Origin: Carboxylicivirga taeanensis
GTDB taxonomy: Bacteria; Bacteroidota; Bacteroidia; Bacteroidales; Marinilabiliaceae
Reading direction: 5' to 3'
Length of the DNA: 64,000 nt
NCBI RefSeq assembly: GCF_051851475.1
Contig: NZ_JBPUSJ010000007.1
Span: 1 to 64,000 of the forward strand
Part shown: one piece after another, positions 9,917-18,142 of the stretch
Layout of the letters: each line of letters begins with the position of its first letter
Numbering within the stretch: position 1 is the stretch's first letter
The notes under the pieces: generated by a model
What the model was told of the DNA's origin: nothing
Database searches by the model: none
The model's input: the letters and a program-made list of their open reading frames with translations, nothing else
Made by a program: the position numbers and the translations under genes

Positions 9917-10885
9917 TTACTCAACTACCTCCTGCCCTTTTCGTTGGGCGATAAAACTTACGATAATCAACTGAAATGCATGATAAACCATGATGGGCAC
10001 TAAAAATAGTCCCTGGCTTGCCACATGCTGAAAGAGTACTTTTGAAAAAACCGTTCCGTGCACCAGCGACTTCTTGGAACCACAAAACAACGCTGCAATC
10101 CTATCTTCGCGATTAAAATGCATGCGGCCGGCCATCCAGGCAATACAATAATACACCAGGCCAAACAAAGCCACCGAAGCCAGGCCAACTATCAGCAAGG
10201 AAAGAAGGCTTACTGTGCTAAATAACCCTGATGAGAATGAGTTACTAAAACTCTTATAAACAATCAGCAAAATAACCGTTTTATCAAATCTGGCCAGCAG
10301 CTTAAGGTGCCGTTTAACAAGTGCGCCCCAGTAGCGATGCAACAACAATCCCGCAATAACCGGCACGAGAATTTTTATCAGCAGACTTTGAAAAATACTT
10401 GTAAAATCAAAGCTAGCGCCTTCCACTTTCCAAAACAAGCCCATCCACAAAGGGGTAACCACAATCCCTATTAAGCCCGAAATACTTGCATTAAAAATGG
10501 CGCCAGGCATATTCCCTTTGGCCAGCACCACCATCACAACTGATGAGGACACGGTTGACGGGAGCGCTGCTAAAAAAAACATGGCCAGCCACAAAATATA
10601 CTGCTCTTCGGTTTGCATGAGTGGTAAAAATACAAGCACCAGCAGAGGGAAAAGCAAAAAGGTACTCAACTGCACAAGCACGTGCAACCGATAGTTACTC
10701 AGTCCTTCCTTCATCTGTTGTGGACTCAGTTTTAGCCCGTAAAAAAAGAAGATAAGTGCAATCCCAATATCCGTTAACACCTCTAGGTTAACAGCTCCTT
10801 TGTATACACCGGCCTGCGGAAATATCCAGGCTAAAAAAATCATCCCGATAAGCCCAAGGATAAACCCATCAATTTTCTTTAACAT
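9917..10885 (-). CDS. Bile acid:sodium symporter family transporter (SBF-like)
   Basis: About 322 residues with nine to ten predicted membrane helices, matching the SBF-like branch of the bile acid/arsenite-type transporter superfamily. Visible family-like segments are FFYGLKLSPQQMKEGL near residue 55 and AALFCGSKKSLVHG near residue 275, a region carrying the family's conserved Ser/Lys. The substrate is unknown; many bacterial members do not carry bile acids. The ATG at 10885 is chosen because a -7 box lies at 10903-10910, overlapping the in-frame GTG at 10903 and ruling it out as a start. Confidence 0.82.
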   Translation of the reverse strand: MLKKIDGFILGLIGMIFLAWIFPQAGVYKGAVNLEVLTDIGIALIFFFYGLKLSPQQMKEGLSNYRLHVLVQLSTFLLFPLLVLVFLPLMQTEEQYILWLAMFFLAALPSTVSSSVVMVVLAKGNMPGAIFNASISGLIGIVVTPLWMGLFWKVEGASFDFTSIFQSLLIKILVPVIAGLLLHRYWGALVKRHLKLLARFDKTVILLIVYKSFSNSFSSGLFSTVSLLSLLIVGLASVALFGLVYYCIAWMAGRMHFNREDRIAALFCGSKKSLVHGTVFSKVLFQHVASQGLFLVPIMVYHAFQLIIVSFIAQRKGQEVVE

Positions 10886-10902
10886 ACTGCGTATTTTGCA
10901 CA

Positions 10903-10910
10903 CAAAACTA
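10903..10910 (-). promoter_or_regulatory. -7 box for the SBF-like transporter
   Basis: Reads TAGTTTTG on the minus strand, 17 bp before the ATG at 10885. No convincing -33 element. Confidence 0.45.
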
Positions 10911-10984
10911 ATGAAAATACCTTCACGACACAGCTATTGTTGTTCAAGTGCTTCTGGCCTGCTGAATAACATCTTTCTAACTTT

Positions 10985-11016
10985 TTTGACGATGCCGAAA
11001 GATTGTGCTATTTTTG
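10985..11016 (+). promoter_or_regulatory. Promoter of purM
   Basis: TTTG at 10985-10988 and TATTTTTG at 11009-11016 with a 20-bp spacer; 37 bp upstream of the GTG start. Confidence 0.65.
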
Positions 11017-11053
11017 CACTCCTAATAGGTAAAAAACTGATAAAATAATACTT

Positions 11054-12223
11054 GTGAGCTCAGATTCGAGATACAACCTACGCGGCGTTTCAGCCTCTAA
11101 AGAAGATGTACACAACGCAATCAAAAACATTGATAAAGGAATATTTCCACAGGCCTTCTGTAAAATTGTTCCCGATATACTTGGAGGCGACGAAGCATAC
11201 TGCAACATCATGCATGCCGATGGTGCCGGCACTAAATCATCATTAGCCTATTTGTACTGGAAAGAAACGGGCGATTTAGCGGTATGGAAAGGCATTGCCC
11301 AAGATGCGATTATCATGAATGTGGACGACCTGCTCTGCGTTGGAGCCACTGAAAACATTCTGGTTTCTTCAACCATTGGCCGTAACAAAAACCTCATACC
11401 GGGCGAAGTCATCTCCGCCATTATCAATGGAACAGATGAGCTATTGGCCGAGCTGCGGGAGATGGGTGTCAGCATCTATCCTACCGGCGGAGAAACAGCC
11501 GATGTAGGCGACCTGGTAAAAACAATTATTGTTGACAGTACCGTAACATGCCGCATGAAGCGCAGCGATGTTATCTCTAATCATACCATTCAACCAGGTG
11601 ATGTAATCGTTGGATTGTCCTCATCGGGTCAGGCAACCTACGAAAAAGAATATAACGGTGGCATGGGAAGCAACGGCTTAACCTCAGCCCGTCACGATGT
11701 TTTCGCGAAATATCTAGCAGGTAAATACCCCGAAAGCTACGATAGCTCCGTACCGGAAGATTTGGTGTACTCGGGCAACTACCAGCTTACCGACAGCGTT
11801 AAAGATGCGCCATTGGATGCTGGCAAACTGGTGCTTTCACCAACCCGAACCTATGCGCCGGTTATCAAAAAAGTATTGGATGAAATGCGCAGTGACATAC
11901 ACGGTATGGTCCACTGTTCGGGAGGTGCTCAAACCAAAGTTCTGCATTTCGTCGACAATGTACATGTGATTAAAGACAATATGTTTGATGTACCGCCACT
12001 TTTCAGAACGATTCAGGAAGAATCGGGTACCGACTGGAAAGAGATGTACAAAGTATTCAACATGGGCCACCGGTTCGAAATTTACCTGTCGCCGGAAAAA
12101 GCGGAGCGCATTATTGAGGTTGCAAAATCATTTAATATAGATGCACAAATTGTTGGGCGTGTAGAAGCCCACGATGGGAAAAAGCTGACTATCGAAAGTG
12201 AATTTGGTACTTTTGAGTACTAG
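11054..12223 (+). CDS. purM: Phosphoribosylformylglycinamidine cyclo-ligase (AIR synthase)
   Basis: Fifth step of purine synthesis: ATP-dependent closure of FGAM to AIR. The 389-residue protein has the PurM features: ATP-binding DGAGTKSS near residue 56, IAQDAIIMNVDDLLCVGA around residues 84-101, GGETADVGDLV near 145 and the GMGSNGLTSARHD segment near 208. It is longer than the E. coli enzyme (about 345), as is usual for the Bacteroidota form. The start is GTG at 11054; no in-frame ATG lies upstream and the promoter is well placed. First gene of a purM-prfA-pyrF run that is common in Bacteroidota. Confidence 0.92.
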   Translation: MSSDSRYNLRGVSASKEDVHNAIKNIDKGIFPQAFCKIVPDILGGDEAYCNIMHADGAGTKSSLAYLYWKETGDLAVWKGIAQDAIIMNVDDLLCVGATENILVSSTIGRNKNLIPGEVISAIINGTDELLAELREMGVSIYPTGGETADVGDLVKTIIVDSTVTCRMKRSDVISNHTIQPGDVIVGLSSSGQATYEKEYNGGMGSNGLTSARHDVFAKYLAGKYPESYDSSVPEDLVYSGNYQLTDSVKDAPLDAGKLVLSPTRTYAPVIKKVLDEMRSDIHGMVHCSGGAQTKVLHFVDNVHVIKDNMFDVPPLFRTIQEESGTDWKEMYKVFNMGHRFEIYLSPEKAERIIEVAKSFNIDAQIVGRVEAHDGKKLTIESEFGTFEY

Positions 12224-12296
12224 CAAAACACGATAGTCTGCACGCGGAAGGCAATAAAGCCGTTCCGATTATTTAACGCTATTCAAGGAATAAAAT

Positions 12297-13385
12297 ATGT
12301 CGCAATCACACGATTTGTTAGAAAAACTGGAAGGTATTCGCCTGCGCTTCGAAGAAGTGGCAGAGCAAATTACCAATCCGGAAGTTATAGCCGACACTAA
12401 GCGATACGTTAAGCTTAATAAGGAATATAAAGACCTGAATAAGGTAGTTGAAGCTCGTAAAGAGTTTAAAAATGCTTTGGATAATATTGATTCAGCCCGC
12501 CAGATTCTTAAAGAAGAGTCGGACCCTGAATTGCGTGAGATGGCCAAGATGGAGCTGGACGAACTGGAAGAACAGCTGCCTGATATGGAAGAAAACATTA
12601 AGCTGCTATTGATTCCAACCGATCCACAGGATGCTAAAAATGCAGTGTTGGAGATTCGTGCAGGAACAGGTGGTGATGAAGCCAGTATTTTTGCCGGAGA
12701 CCTGTATCGCATGTACACCAAGTATTGCCAGGAAAAAGGCTGGCGCATAGAGGTGACCAACAGTAGCGAAGGCACATCTGGCGGCTTCAAAGAAATTGTA
12801 ATGAATGTGAGCGGCGAAGGCGTTTACGGCATTCTAAAGTACGAGTCTGGGGTGCATCGTGTTCAGCGTGTCCCTCAAACAGAAACTCAGGGGCGTGTGC
12901 ACACATCAGCAGCTACCGTTGCTGTATTGCCAGAAGCTGAGGAGTTTGACATTGAACTACGTCAGGAAGACATCAGAAAAGACACCTACTGCTCATCTGG
13001 TCCTGGAGGTCAGTCGGTGAACACCACCTATTCAGCCATTCGATTAACACACATCCCTTCAGGAATTGTTGTAACCTGCCAGGATCAAAAATCGCAGTTA
13101 AAAAACCTGGATAAGGCAATGGCCGAATTACGAACCCGCCTTTACAACCTGGAATATCAAAAATATCTCGATGAAATTTCATCGCAGCGAAAAACAATGG
13201 TATCCTCAGGTGACCGGTCGGCAAAGATTCGCACCTACAATTACCCTCAAGGACGGGTAACCGATCACCGAATCAACCTAACGCTTTATAATTTACCTGC
13301 TATTATGGATGGTGATATTCAGCAAATTATCGACAAACTGATTGTTGAAGAAAATGCTGAGCGCCTGAAAGCTAGTGATTTATAA
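12297..13385 (+). CDS. prfA: Peptide chain release factor 1
   Basis: Recognises UAA/UAG stop codons in the ribosomal A site and triggers peptide release. The GGQ catalytic motif is at residues 237-239 (SGPGGQSVNTT), the stop-codon recognition loop carries the RF1-type PxT motif as P-Q-T within RVPQTETQGR, and the HTSAATVAVLPE segment follows. 362 residues is the normal length. It starts 73 bp after purM. A strong hairpin without T-run follows the stop codon. Confidence 0.96.
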   Translation: MSQSHDLLEKLEGIRLRFEEVAEQITNPEVIADTKRYVKLNKEYKDLNKVVEARKEFKNALDNIDSARQILKEESDPELREMAKMELDELEEQLPDMEENIKLLLIPTDPQDAKNAVLEIRAGTGGDEASIFAGDLYRMYTKYCQEKGWRIEVTNSSEGTSGGFKEIVMNVSGEGVYGILKYESGVHRVQRVPQTETQGRVHTSAATVAVLPEAEEFDIELRQEDIRKDTYCSSGPGGQSVNTTYSAIRLTHIPSGIVVTCQDQKSQLKNLDKAMAELRTRLYNLEYQKYLDEISSQRKTMVSSGDRSAKIRTYNYPQGRVTDHRINLTLYNLPAIMDGDIQQIIDKLIVEENAERLKASDL

Positions 13386-13395
13386 AAGAGACGAC

Positions 13396-13420
13396 AGCTG
13401 CTGGCCACCGGCTGGCAGCT
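13396..13420 (+). other. Stable hairpin directly after prfA
   Basis: An 11-bp stem (AGCTGC outer arm, GGCC inner part, two G-U pairs) closes on a 3-nt loop. No T-run follows, so it is not a standard intrinsic terminator. It lies 10 nt after the prfA stop. Confidence 0.5.
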
Positions 13421-13443
13421 CATTAAATCAGTAAACAACAACA

Positions 13444-13460
13444 AGTCAGTCTAACTGACT
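13444..13460 (+). repeat. 7-bp perfect inverted repeat before pyrF
   Basis: AGTCAGT - CTA - ACTGACT, 17 nt upstream of the pyrF ATG. It could be a leader hairpin or an operator; no promoter box is recognisable in this gap. Confidence 0.4.
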
Positions 13461-13477
13461 GCTAACCGCTGGAAATC

Positions 13478-14305
13478 ATGACGTCACAAGAACTTTTTGA
13501 AAACATTAAAAAGAAAAAGAGTTTTTTATGTGTTGGTTTAGATACCGATATCAATAAAATCCCTCGTCATTTATTAGACACCACCGACCCTATCTTCGCT
13601 TTCAATAAGCAAATTATTGATGCCACCCACGATGTAACCATTGCCTATAAACCGAACCTGGCTTTTTATGAAAGCCTTGGGGTGAATGGCTGGAACTCCC
13701 TGGAAAAAACAGTTAATTACATCAAGTACAATCACCCGGATATTTTCATCATTGCCGATGCCAAGCGCGGCGACATTGGCAACACATCGGCCATGTATGC
13801 CAAAGCCTTTTTCGACCACATGGAGTTCGACTCGGTAACCGTTGCACCATACATGGGCGAAGATTCGGTAAAACCTTTCTTAACACATGTTGATAAGTGG
13901 GTTATCCTTTTGGCATTAACCTCTAACAAAGGTGCTTTCGACTTTCAGTTTATGGAGCAGGACAACGAAAAGCTCTATGAGAAAGTGATTAAAACAAGTG
14001 CCCAGTGGGGAACCGAAGAGAACCTGATGTATGTAGTGGGCGCCACTAAAGCTGAAATGCTGGCCGACATTCGGAAACTGATTCCAAACCACTTTCTGTT
14101 GGTTCCTGGTGTTGGAGCACAAGGCGGCAGCCTGGAGGAAGTAGCTAAAAATGGTATGAACAAGAAATGTGGCCTGTTGGTCAACTCCAGCCGTGGCATT
14201 ATTTACGCCAGCGACAATGAAGACTTTGCTGTTAAAGCACGTGAAAACGCTATTGCTGTGCAAAAAGACATGGAAAAACTATTAGAGGCACATGGCCTGA
14301 TATAG
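13478..14305 (+). CDS. pyrF: Orotidine 5'-phosphate decarboxylase, long form
   Basis: Last step of UMP synthesis, decarboxylation of OMP. The catalytic DAKRGD motif is at residues 94-99 and is followed by IGNTS; YKPNLAFYE near residue 57 and LLVPGVGAQGG near 208 form the phosphate and product side. At 275 residues it belongs to the longer group-2 bacterial enzymes. It follows prfA by 92 bp and ends at a strong terminator. Confidence 0.95.
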   Translation: MTSQELFENIKKKKSFLCVGLDTDINKIPRHLLDTTDPIFAFNKQIIDATHDVTIAYKPNLAFYESLGVNGWNSLEKTVNYIKYNHPDIFIIADAKRGDIGNTSAMYAKAFFDHMEFDSVTVAPYMGEDSVKPFLTHVDKWVILLALTSNKGAFDFQFMEQDNEKLYEKVIKTSAQWGTEENLMYVVGATKAEMLADIRKLIPNHFLLVPGVGAQGGSLEEVAKNGMNKKCGLLVNSSRGIIYASDNEDFAVKARENAIAVQKDMEKLLEAHGLI

Positions 14306-14325
14306 TCATCACAATAACATTACCT

Positions 14326-14364
14326 AAAGCCCGGAACATTTCTATGCTCCGGGCTTTATTTTTT
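14326..14364 (+). terminator. Intrinsic terminator after pyrF
   Basis: Stem AAAGCCCGGA / TCCGGGCTTT with a 12-nt loop, then a T-rich tail. Confidence 0.9.
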
Positions 14365-14421
14365 ATCTAGCTTGCACTTTTTGGCAGAATAATTTAATTT
14401 CATAGAACAAACCAAACCTCT

Positions 14422-15693
14422 ATGAACGAAGACTTTCTGCACTTCATCTGGAAATACAAACTCTATCAGCCCGAACTTTTTTCAACAGATGGGCAACCTA
14501 TTCAGGTCATACATCCGGGCATAAAAAATACTGATGGCGGTCCAGATTTTTTTAATGCAAAAATTAAAATAGATGGAACACTGTGGGCCGGAAATGTGGA
14601 GATTCACCAGAGTGAACACGAATGGTACCAGCACCAGCATCACCTCGACCCCGGCTACAATAATGTAATTTTGCATGTTGTGGCCAAACAAAACAAGCAT
14701 ACCATTAACGCCAGCAACAGAAAGGTAACCGTTTGCAGCTTACCCATTCCACAAGCATTGGAACAGCGCTATCAAACACTACTTACAAACGATAACTGGA
14801 TAGCCTGCGAAGAAGCTATTAGCAGCGTCACCCCCCTAACGCTTAACCAGTGGCTTGATCGCCTGCTGATAGAGCGGCTCGAAAACAAATCCGAATTAAT
14901 TAACGAACTGTTGGCAAGCACTAAAAACAATTGGGATCAGGTGTTTTTTGTTTTGCTGGCACGTAGCTTTGGGTTTGGGGTAAATGGTTTGCCCTTTGAA
15001 ATAATGGCCCGGCAAACACCATTATCTGTTTTACTAAAACACTCTAACAGCCTCTTCCAGGTGGAGGCGCTGCTGTTTGGTCAAGCGGGCTTTTTAAGCA
15101 AGCTGTCGCCCCCTGATGCCCATATTAGGGATTTAAAAAAGGAGTACGACTTTTTGAGGTCAAAATATCAACTTCAACCAATAAACAGCAGCATGTGGAA
15201 GTTTTTGCGCCTGCGCCCCGTTAACTTTCCAACCATCCGCATTGCACAACTTGCGTCTTTTATTTGCCAGACAAAAGGACACTTCGAAAGCTTATTTACG
15301 CTCAACAACACCCAAAACCGATTATCAACTCTACAAACTGAAGCTTCGGCCTACTGGAGCACTCATTACCTGCCGGGGAAAAAATCGGCAAAAACGGAAA
15401 GAAAGACACTTGGTAAACAATCAAAGCTGCGCATCATCTATAACACAATCATTCCATACCTGTTTATTTATTATTCAAAACACAGCAACGAAGAACAAAA
15501 AGAAAAAATCATTGATTATCTTTATCAGCAGCCTGCAGAAAAGAATAGGATAGTTAACAAATGGGCTGAACTAAACTTAGTTGCTGAAAATGAAGCGCAA
15601 GCACAAGCTCTTCTTCATTTAAAATACAACTATTGTAACCATAAAAAGTGCTTAAATTGCCGCATCGGACACGAGGTGTTATGCAAAAACTAA
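14422..15693 (+). CDS. DUF2851 family protein
   Basis: Conserved Bacteroidota protein of unknown function, 423 residues. Family features seen: the opening MNEDFLHFIWKYKLY, GIKNTDGGPDFFNAKIKI near residues 35-52, GNVEIHQSEHEWYQH near 60, and a C-terminal Cys set HKKCLNCRIGHEVLC (three Cys) that may bind metal. No signal peptide, so cytoplasmic. Its end overlaps the channel gene by 13 bp, suggesting translational coupling. Confidence 0.85.
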   Translation: MNEDFLHFIWKYKLYQPELFSTDGQPIQVIHPGIKNTDGGPDFFNAKIKIDGTLWAGNVEIHQSEHEWYQHQHHLDPGYNNVILHVVAKQNKHTINASNRKVTVCSLPIPQALEQRYQTLLTNDNWIACEEAISSVTPLTLNQWLDRLLIERLENKSELINELLASTKNNWDQVFFVLLARSFGFGVNGLPFEIMARQTPLSVLLKHSNSLFQVEALLFGQAGFLSKLSPPDAHIRDLKKEYDFLRSKYQLQPINSSMWKFLRLRPVNFPTIRIAQLASFICQTKGHFESLFTLNNTQNRLSTLQTEASAYWSTHYLPGKKSAKTERKTLGKQSKLRIIYNTIIPYLFIYYSKHSNEEQKEKIIDYLYQQPAEKNRIVNKWAELNLVAENEAQAQALLHLKYNYCNHKKCLNCRIGHEVLCKN

Positions 15694-16736
15694 ATAATAA
15701 TACCGTTTACCACAATACAATTAAGGCCCTGCTCACCGCAGCAGGATTGCTCATTTCAACCATAGCAATTGGCTCGGCAGGTTTTATTCTTATCGAAGGC
15801 TACCGCTTTGTCGATGCTGTTTACATGACTGTAATCACTATGGCCACTGTTGGGTTTAGAGAAGTTGTGCCATTAACCGATGCCGGCAAGATTTTTACCA
15901 TTTTTCTTATTATTTTTAGTTTAGGTATTTTTGGTTACGTCATAACTCAGGTAACCCGTATTATATTTGAAGGCGTATTACATCAATCGTATAAAGCATA
16001 TCAATTGAGAAAAAAAATTGTAAAACTGGAAGACCATGTAATCGTATGCGGTTATGGAAGAAACGGCTACCAAGCCTGCGTTGAGCTGGCCGAGCATGGC
16101 GAAAAGTTTGTGATTGTTGAAAAGCGGGATCATGTTGTGTCACGTATCCTGGAAGACCCAGAACTACTATATGTTCAGGGAGATGCTAGCTCAGAGGAGG
16201 TGCTTGATGCCGCTCAAATACGAAAAGCGAGGGCGTTAATCACAGCCCTTCCTAACGATGCCGACAACATGTTTGTCGTTCTGACAGCTGCCGAGATGAA
16301 TCCGTCCTTAAAAATTATTAGTCGGGCCAGTGATTTTCGTTCTGATACAAAATTAAGACGTGCAGGGGCCACTAACGTGATTATGCCCGACCGAATTGGA
16401 GGCCAGCGCATGGCAAAGCTGGTAACCCAACCTGATGTTGTAGAGTTTGTCGAATATATCCTTTTGCAACGCTCACAGGATGTGCAGTTAACGGAGATCA
16501 ACTGTAACAAGTTGGCCGTGTCCAACTACAAAAAAACAATCCGGGAATTAAAACTTCGCGAAAAGTCGGGAGCCAACCTGGTTGGTATAAAAACAGGCGA
16601 AGGCGCCTACCTGTTTAACCCATCGCCCGATATAGAAATTACCCCGGCCGATAAGCTTTTTGTGCTTGGTTCACCAAATCAGATTGATCAATTTAAAGCT
16701 ATTTTAACCAGCGAACCACAAACAATAAACAGCTAA
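15681..16736 (+). CDS. Two-TM potassium channel with RCK/TrkA domains
   Basis: Ion channel of about 351 residues: two membrane helices flanking a pore loop with TMATVGFREV, then a TrkA-N/RCK domain (HVIVCGYGRNGYQA, a Rossmann nucleotide-binding fold) and a TrkA-C domain (about 240-345). The selectivity filter reads TVGF followed by Arg in place of the usual Gly, so strict K+ selectivity is not certain. The start is the ATG at 15681, preceded by GAGG 5-8 nt upstream; an in-frame GTG lies at 15648. It overlaps the DUF2851 gene. Confidence 0.85.
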   Translation: MQKLNNNTVYHNTIKALLTAAGLLISTIAIGSAGFILIEGYRFVDAVYMTVITMATVGFREVVPLTDAGKIFTIFLIIFSLGIFGYVITQVTRIIFEGVLHQSYKAYQLRKKIVKLEDHVIVCGYGRNGYQACVELAEHGEKFVIVEKRDHVVSRILEDPELLYVQGDASSEEVLDAAQIRKARALITALPNDADNMFVVLTAAEMNPSLKIISRASDFRSDTKLRRAGATNVIMPDRIGGQRMAKLVTQPDVVEFVEYILLQRSQDVQLTEINCNKLAVSNYKKTIRELKLREKSGANLVGIKTGEGAYLFNPSPDIEITPADKLFVLGSPNQIDQFKAILTSEPQTINS

Positions 16737-16933
16737 TCACCAGACAAATTTAGCAAGACAAGCACTTCTTGCAGCAAATAATTACAGGTCCACACCCGAA
16801 CCTTTTTCAACAAATTAAGTATACAGTTACTTCAACCGTCCGTCAGAATTATTAAGGAATGTTAATTTTTGGTTCGCTTTTTGATAGCTGTTGGACAGTT
16901 AACTTTAAATAGAAACCCAAATACATATTAATT

Positions 16934-17521
16934 ATGAATACAAGAAGATTTTTTGGAATAGCCATCTTATCATTGGTTGTAATGTTTAGTCTAGACAGCT
17001 GTAAGTCGAAAGAAAAAGTTTCTACAAACAGCGAAGTAGGTACCATTCTTGAAGACTTACCATGCGAAGATAAAGGCCGTTCCGATAAGAACTTTTTCCG
17101 TGCCAGCGCAATGGCTACGAGCTCCGATTTAAGTTTAGCCGAGGAAAAGGCACTTCTTAATGCCAAACAAAGACTGGTTACCTTGATCAACTCCAATACC
17201 AAATCGGTTACCGACCGCTATGTGAACGAACGTGAGTTTGGGGATGCCGCGGAATTCGAGCAAAAGTTTGAAAACTTAACACGTGAAGTGGCTGACGAAA
17301 CAATTAACAACATCGTAATTGCATGTCAAAAAAAGAGTGTATTGCCCAATGGTAAGTACCGCGGTTTTATTGCCATAGAAGTGAGCAAGGAAGACATCCT
17401 AAACGGCATTAACGATCGTTTGTCAAACAACCAAAAGCTACAGGTTGACTATGACAAGGCAAAGTTTGAAGAAATTTTCAATCAGGAAATGCAAAAAATG
17501 GCCGAAGAACGTGGCTACTAG
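16934..17521 (+). CDS. Putative lipoprotein with LPP20-like domain
   Basis: 195 residues. A lipoprotein signal with LDSC (Cys23) is followed by a domain with alternating helix and strand (SLAEEKALLNAKQRLVTLI, then CQKKSVLPNGKYRGFIAIEV) that resembles LPP20-family lipoproteins. Function unknown. The C terminus is charged and helical. It stands alone between the channel gene and rpsO. Confidence 0.65.
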   Translation: MNTRRFFGIAILSLVVMFSLDSCKSKEKVSTNSEVGTILEDLPCEDKGRSDKNFFRASAMATSSDLSLAEEKALLNAKQRLVTLINSNTKSVTDRYVNEREFGDAAEFEQKFENLTREVADETINNIVIACQKKSVLPNGKYRGFIAIEVSKEDILNGINDRLSNNQKLQVDYDKAKFEEIFNQEMQKMAEERGY

Positions 17522-17599
17522 GCATTAACCGCAAAGGCACAAAAGGGCAGTTTAGTTTGACTAGATTGCCTTTTTTTGTAAAAAACTAGTTTTCATCTG

Positions 17600-17630
17600 C
17601 TTGCCGCTTCAATATTATTACCTATCTTTG
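17600..17630 (+). promoter_or_regulatory. Promoter of rpsO
   Basis: CTTG at 17600-17603 and TATCTTTG at 17623-17630 with exactly 19 bp between them, the Bacteroidota sigma-ABfr spacing; 30 bp before the rpsO ATG. Confidence 0.75.
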
Positions 17631-17660
17631 CACCCGCTAAATATATTTAAACAGAGTATT

Positions 17661-17930
17661 ATGTACTTATCAAAAGAAAAGAAGCAAGAAATCTTCGAGA
17701 AGTACGGGAAGTCGAATACTGATACTGGTTCTACTGAAGGCCAGATTGCATTATTTTCATACCGTATCTCTCATTTGACTGGACACTTAAAGTCAAATCG
17801 CAAAGATTATAGCACGCAACACGCATTAATTAAATTAGTTGGTAAGCGCCGTAGCCTGCTTGACTACTTGAAGAAAAAAGATATCGAAAGATATCGTACA
17901 CTAATTGCCGAGCTTGGTATTCGTAAGTAA
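17661..17930 (+). CDS. rpsO: 30S ribosomal protein S15
   Basis: Primary 16S rRNA-binding protein of the small-subunit platform, 89 residues. Family signatures are STEGQIALFSYRI, LTGHLKSNRKDY and RRSLLDYLKKKD. The ATG at 17661 gives the normal length; the upstream in-frame TTG overlaps the promoter. It is followed by a terminator and then by pnp, the widespread rpsO-pnp order. Confidence 0.97.
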   Translation: MYLSKEKKQEIFEKYGKSNTDTGSTEGQIALFSYRISHLTGHLKSNRKDYSTQHALIKLVGKRRSLLDYLKKKDIERYRTLIAELGIRK

Positions 17931-17950
17931 GCAATTCAAAACGTATTTAA

Positions 17951-17985
17951 AGAGCAATTACCCACGGGTAGTTGCTCTTTTTTTT
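17951..17985 (+). terminator. Intrinsic terminator after rpsO
   Basis: AGAGCAA..TACCC / GGGTA..TTGCTCT stem with a T-run of eight or so. Confidence 0.92.
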
Positions 17986-18094
17986 ATAATAAAAAAGCAG
18001 GTTTCTTAACATTCAAGAGCCCTTTTTTGCTTAATTTATTGAGTATAAATAAAAACATTCCACCGGTTTTTTATACTAATCAAAGTATATTACA

Positions 18095-18102
18095 TATCTT
18101 TG
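18095..18102 (+). promoter_or_regulatory. -7 box of pnp
   Basis: TATCTTTG, 41 bp before the pnp ATG; the -33 element is weak. Confidence 0.6.
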
Positions 18103-18142
18103 GCTGTGATAAAAGAAGGATAAAAAAGATAAGAAAATTGTC

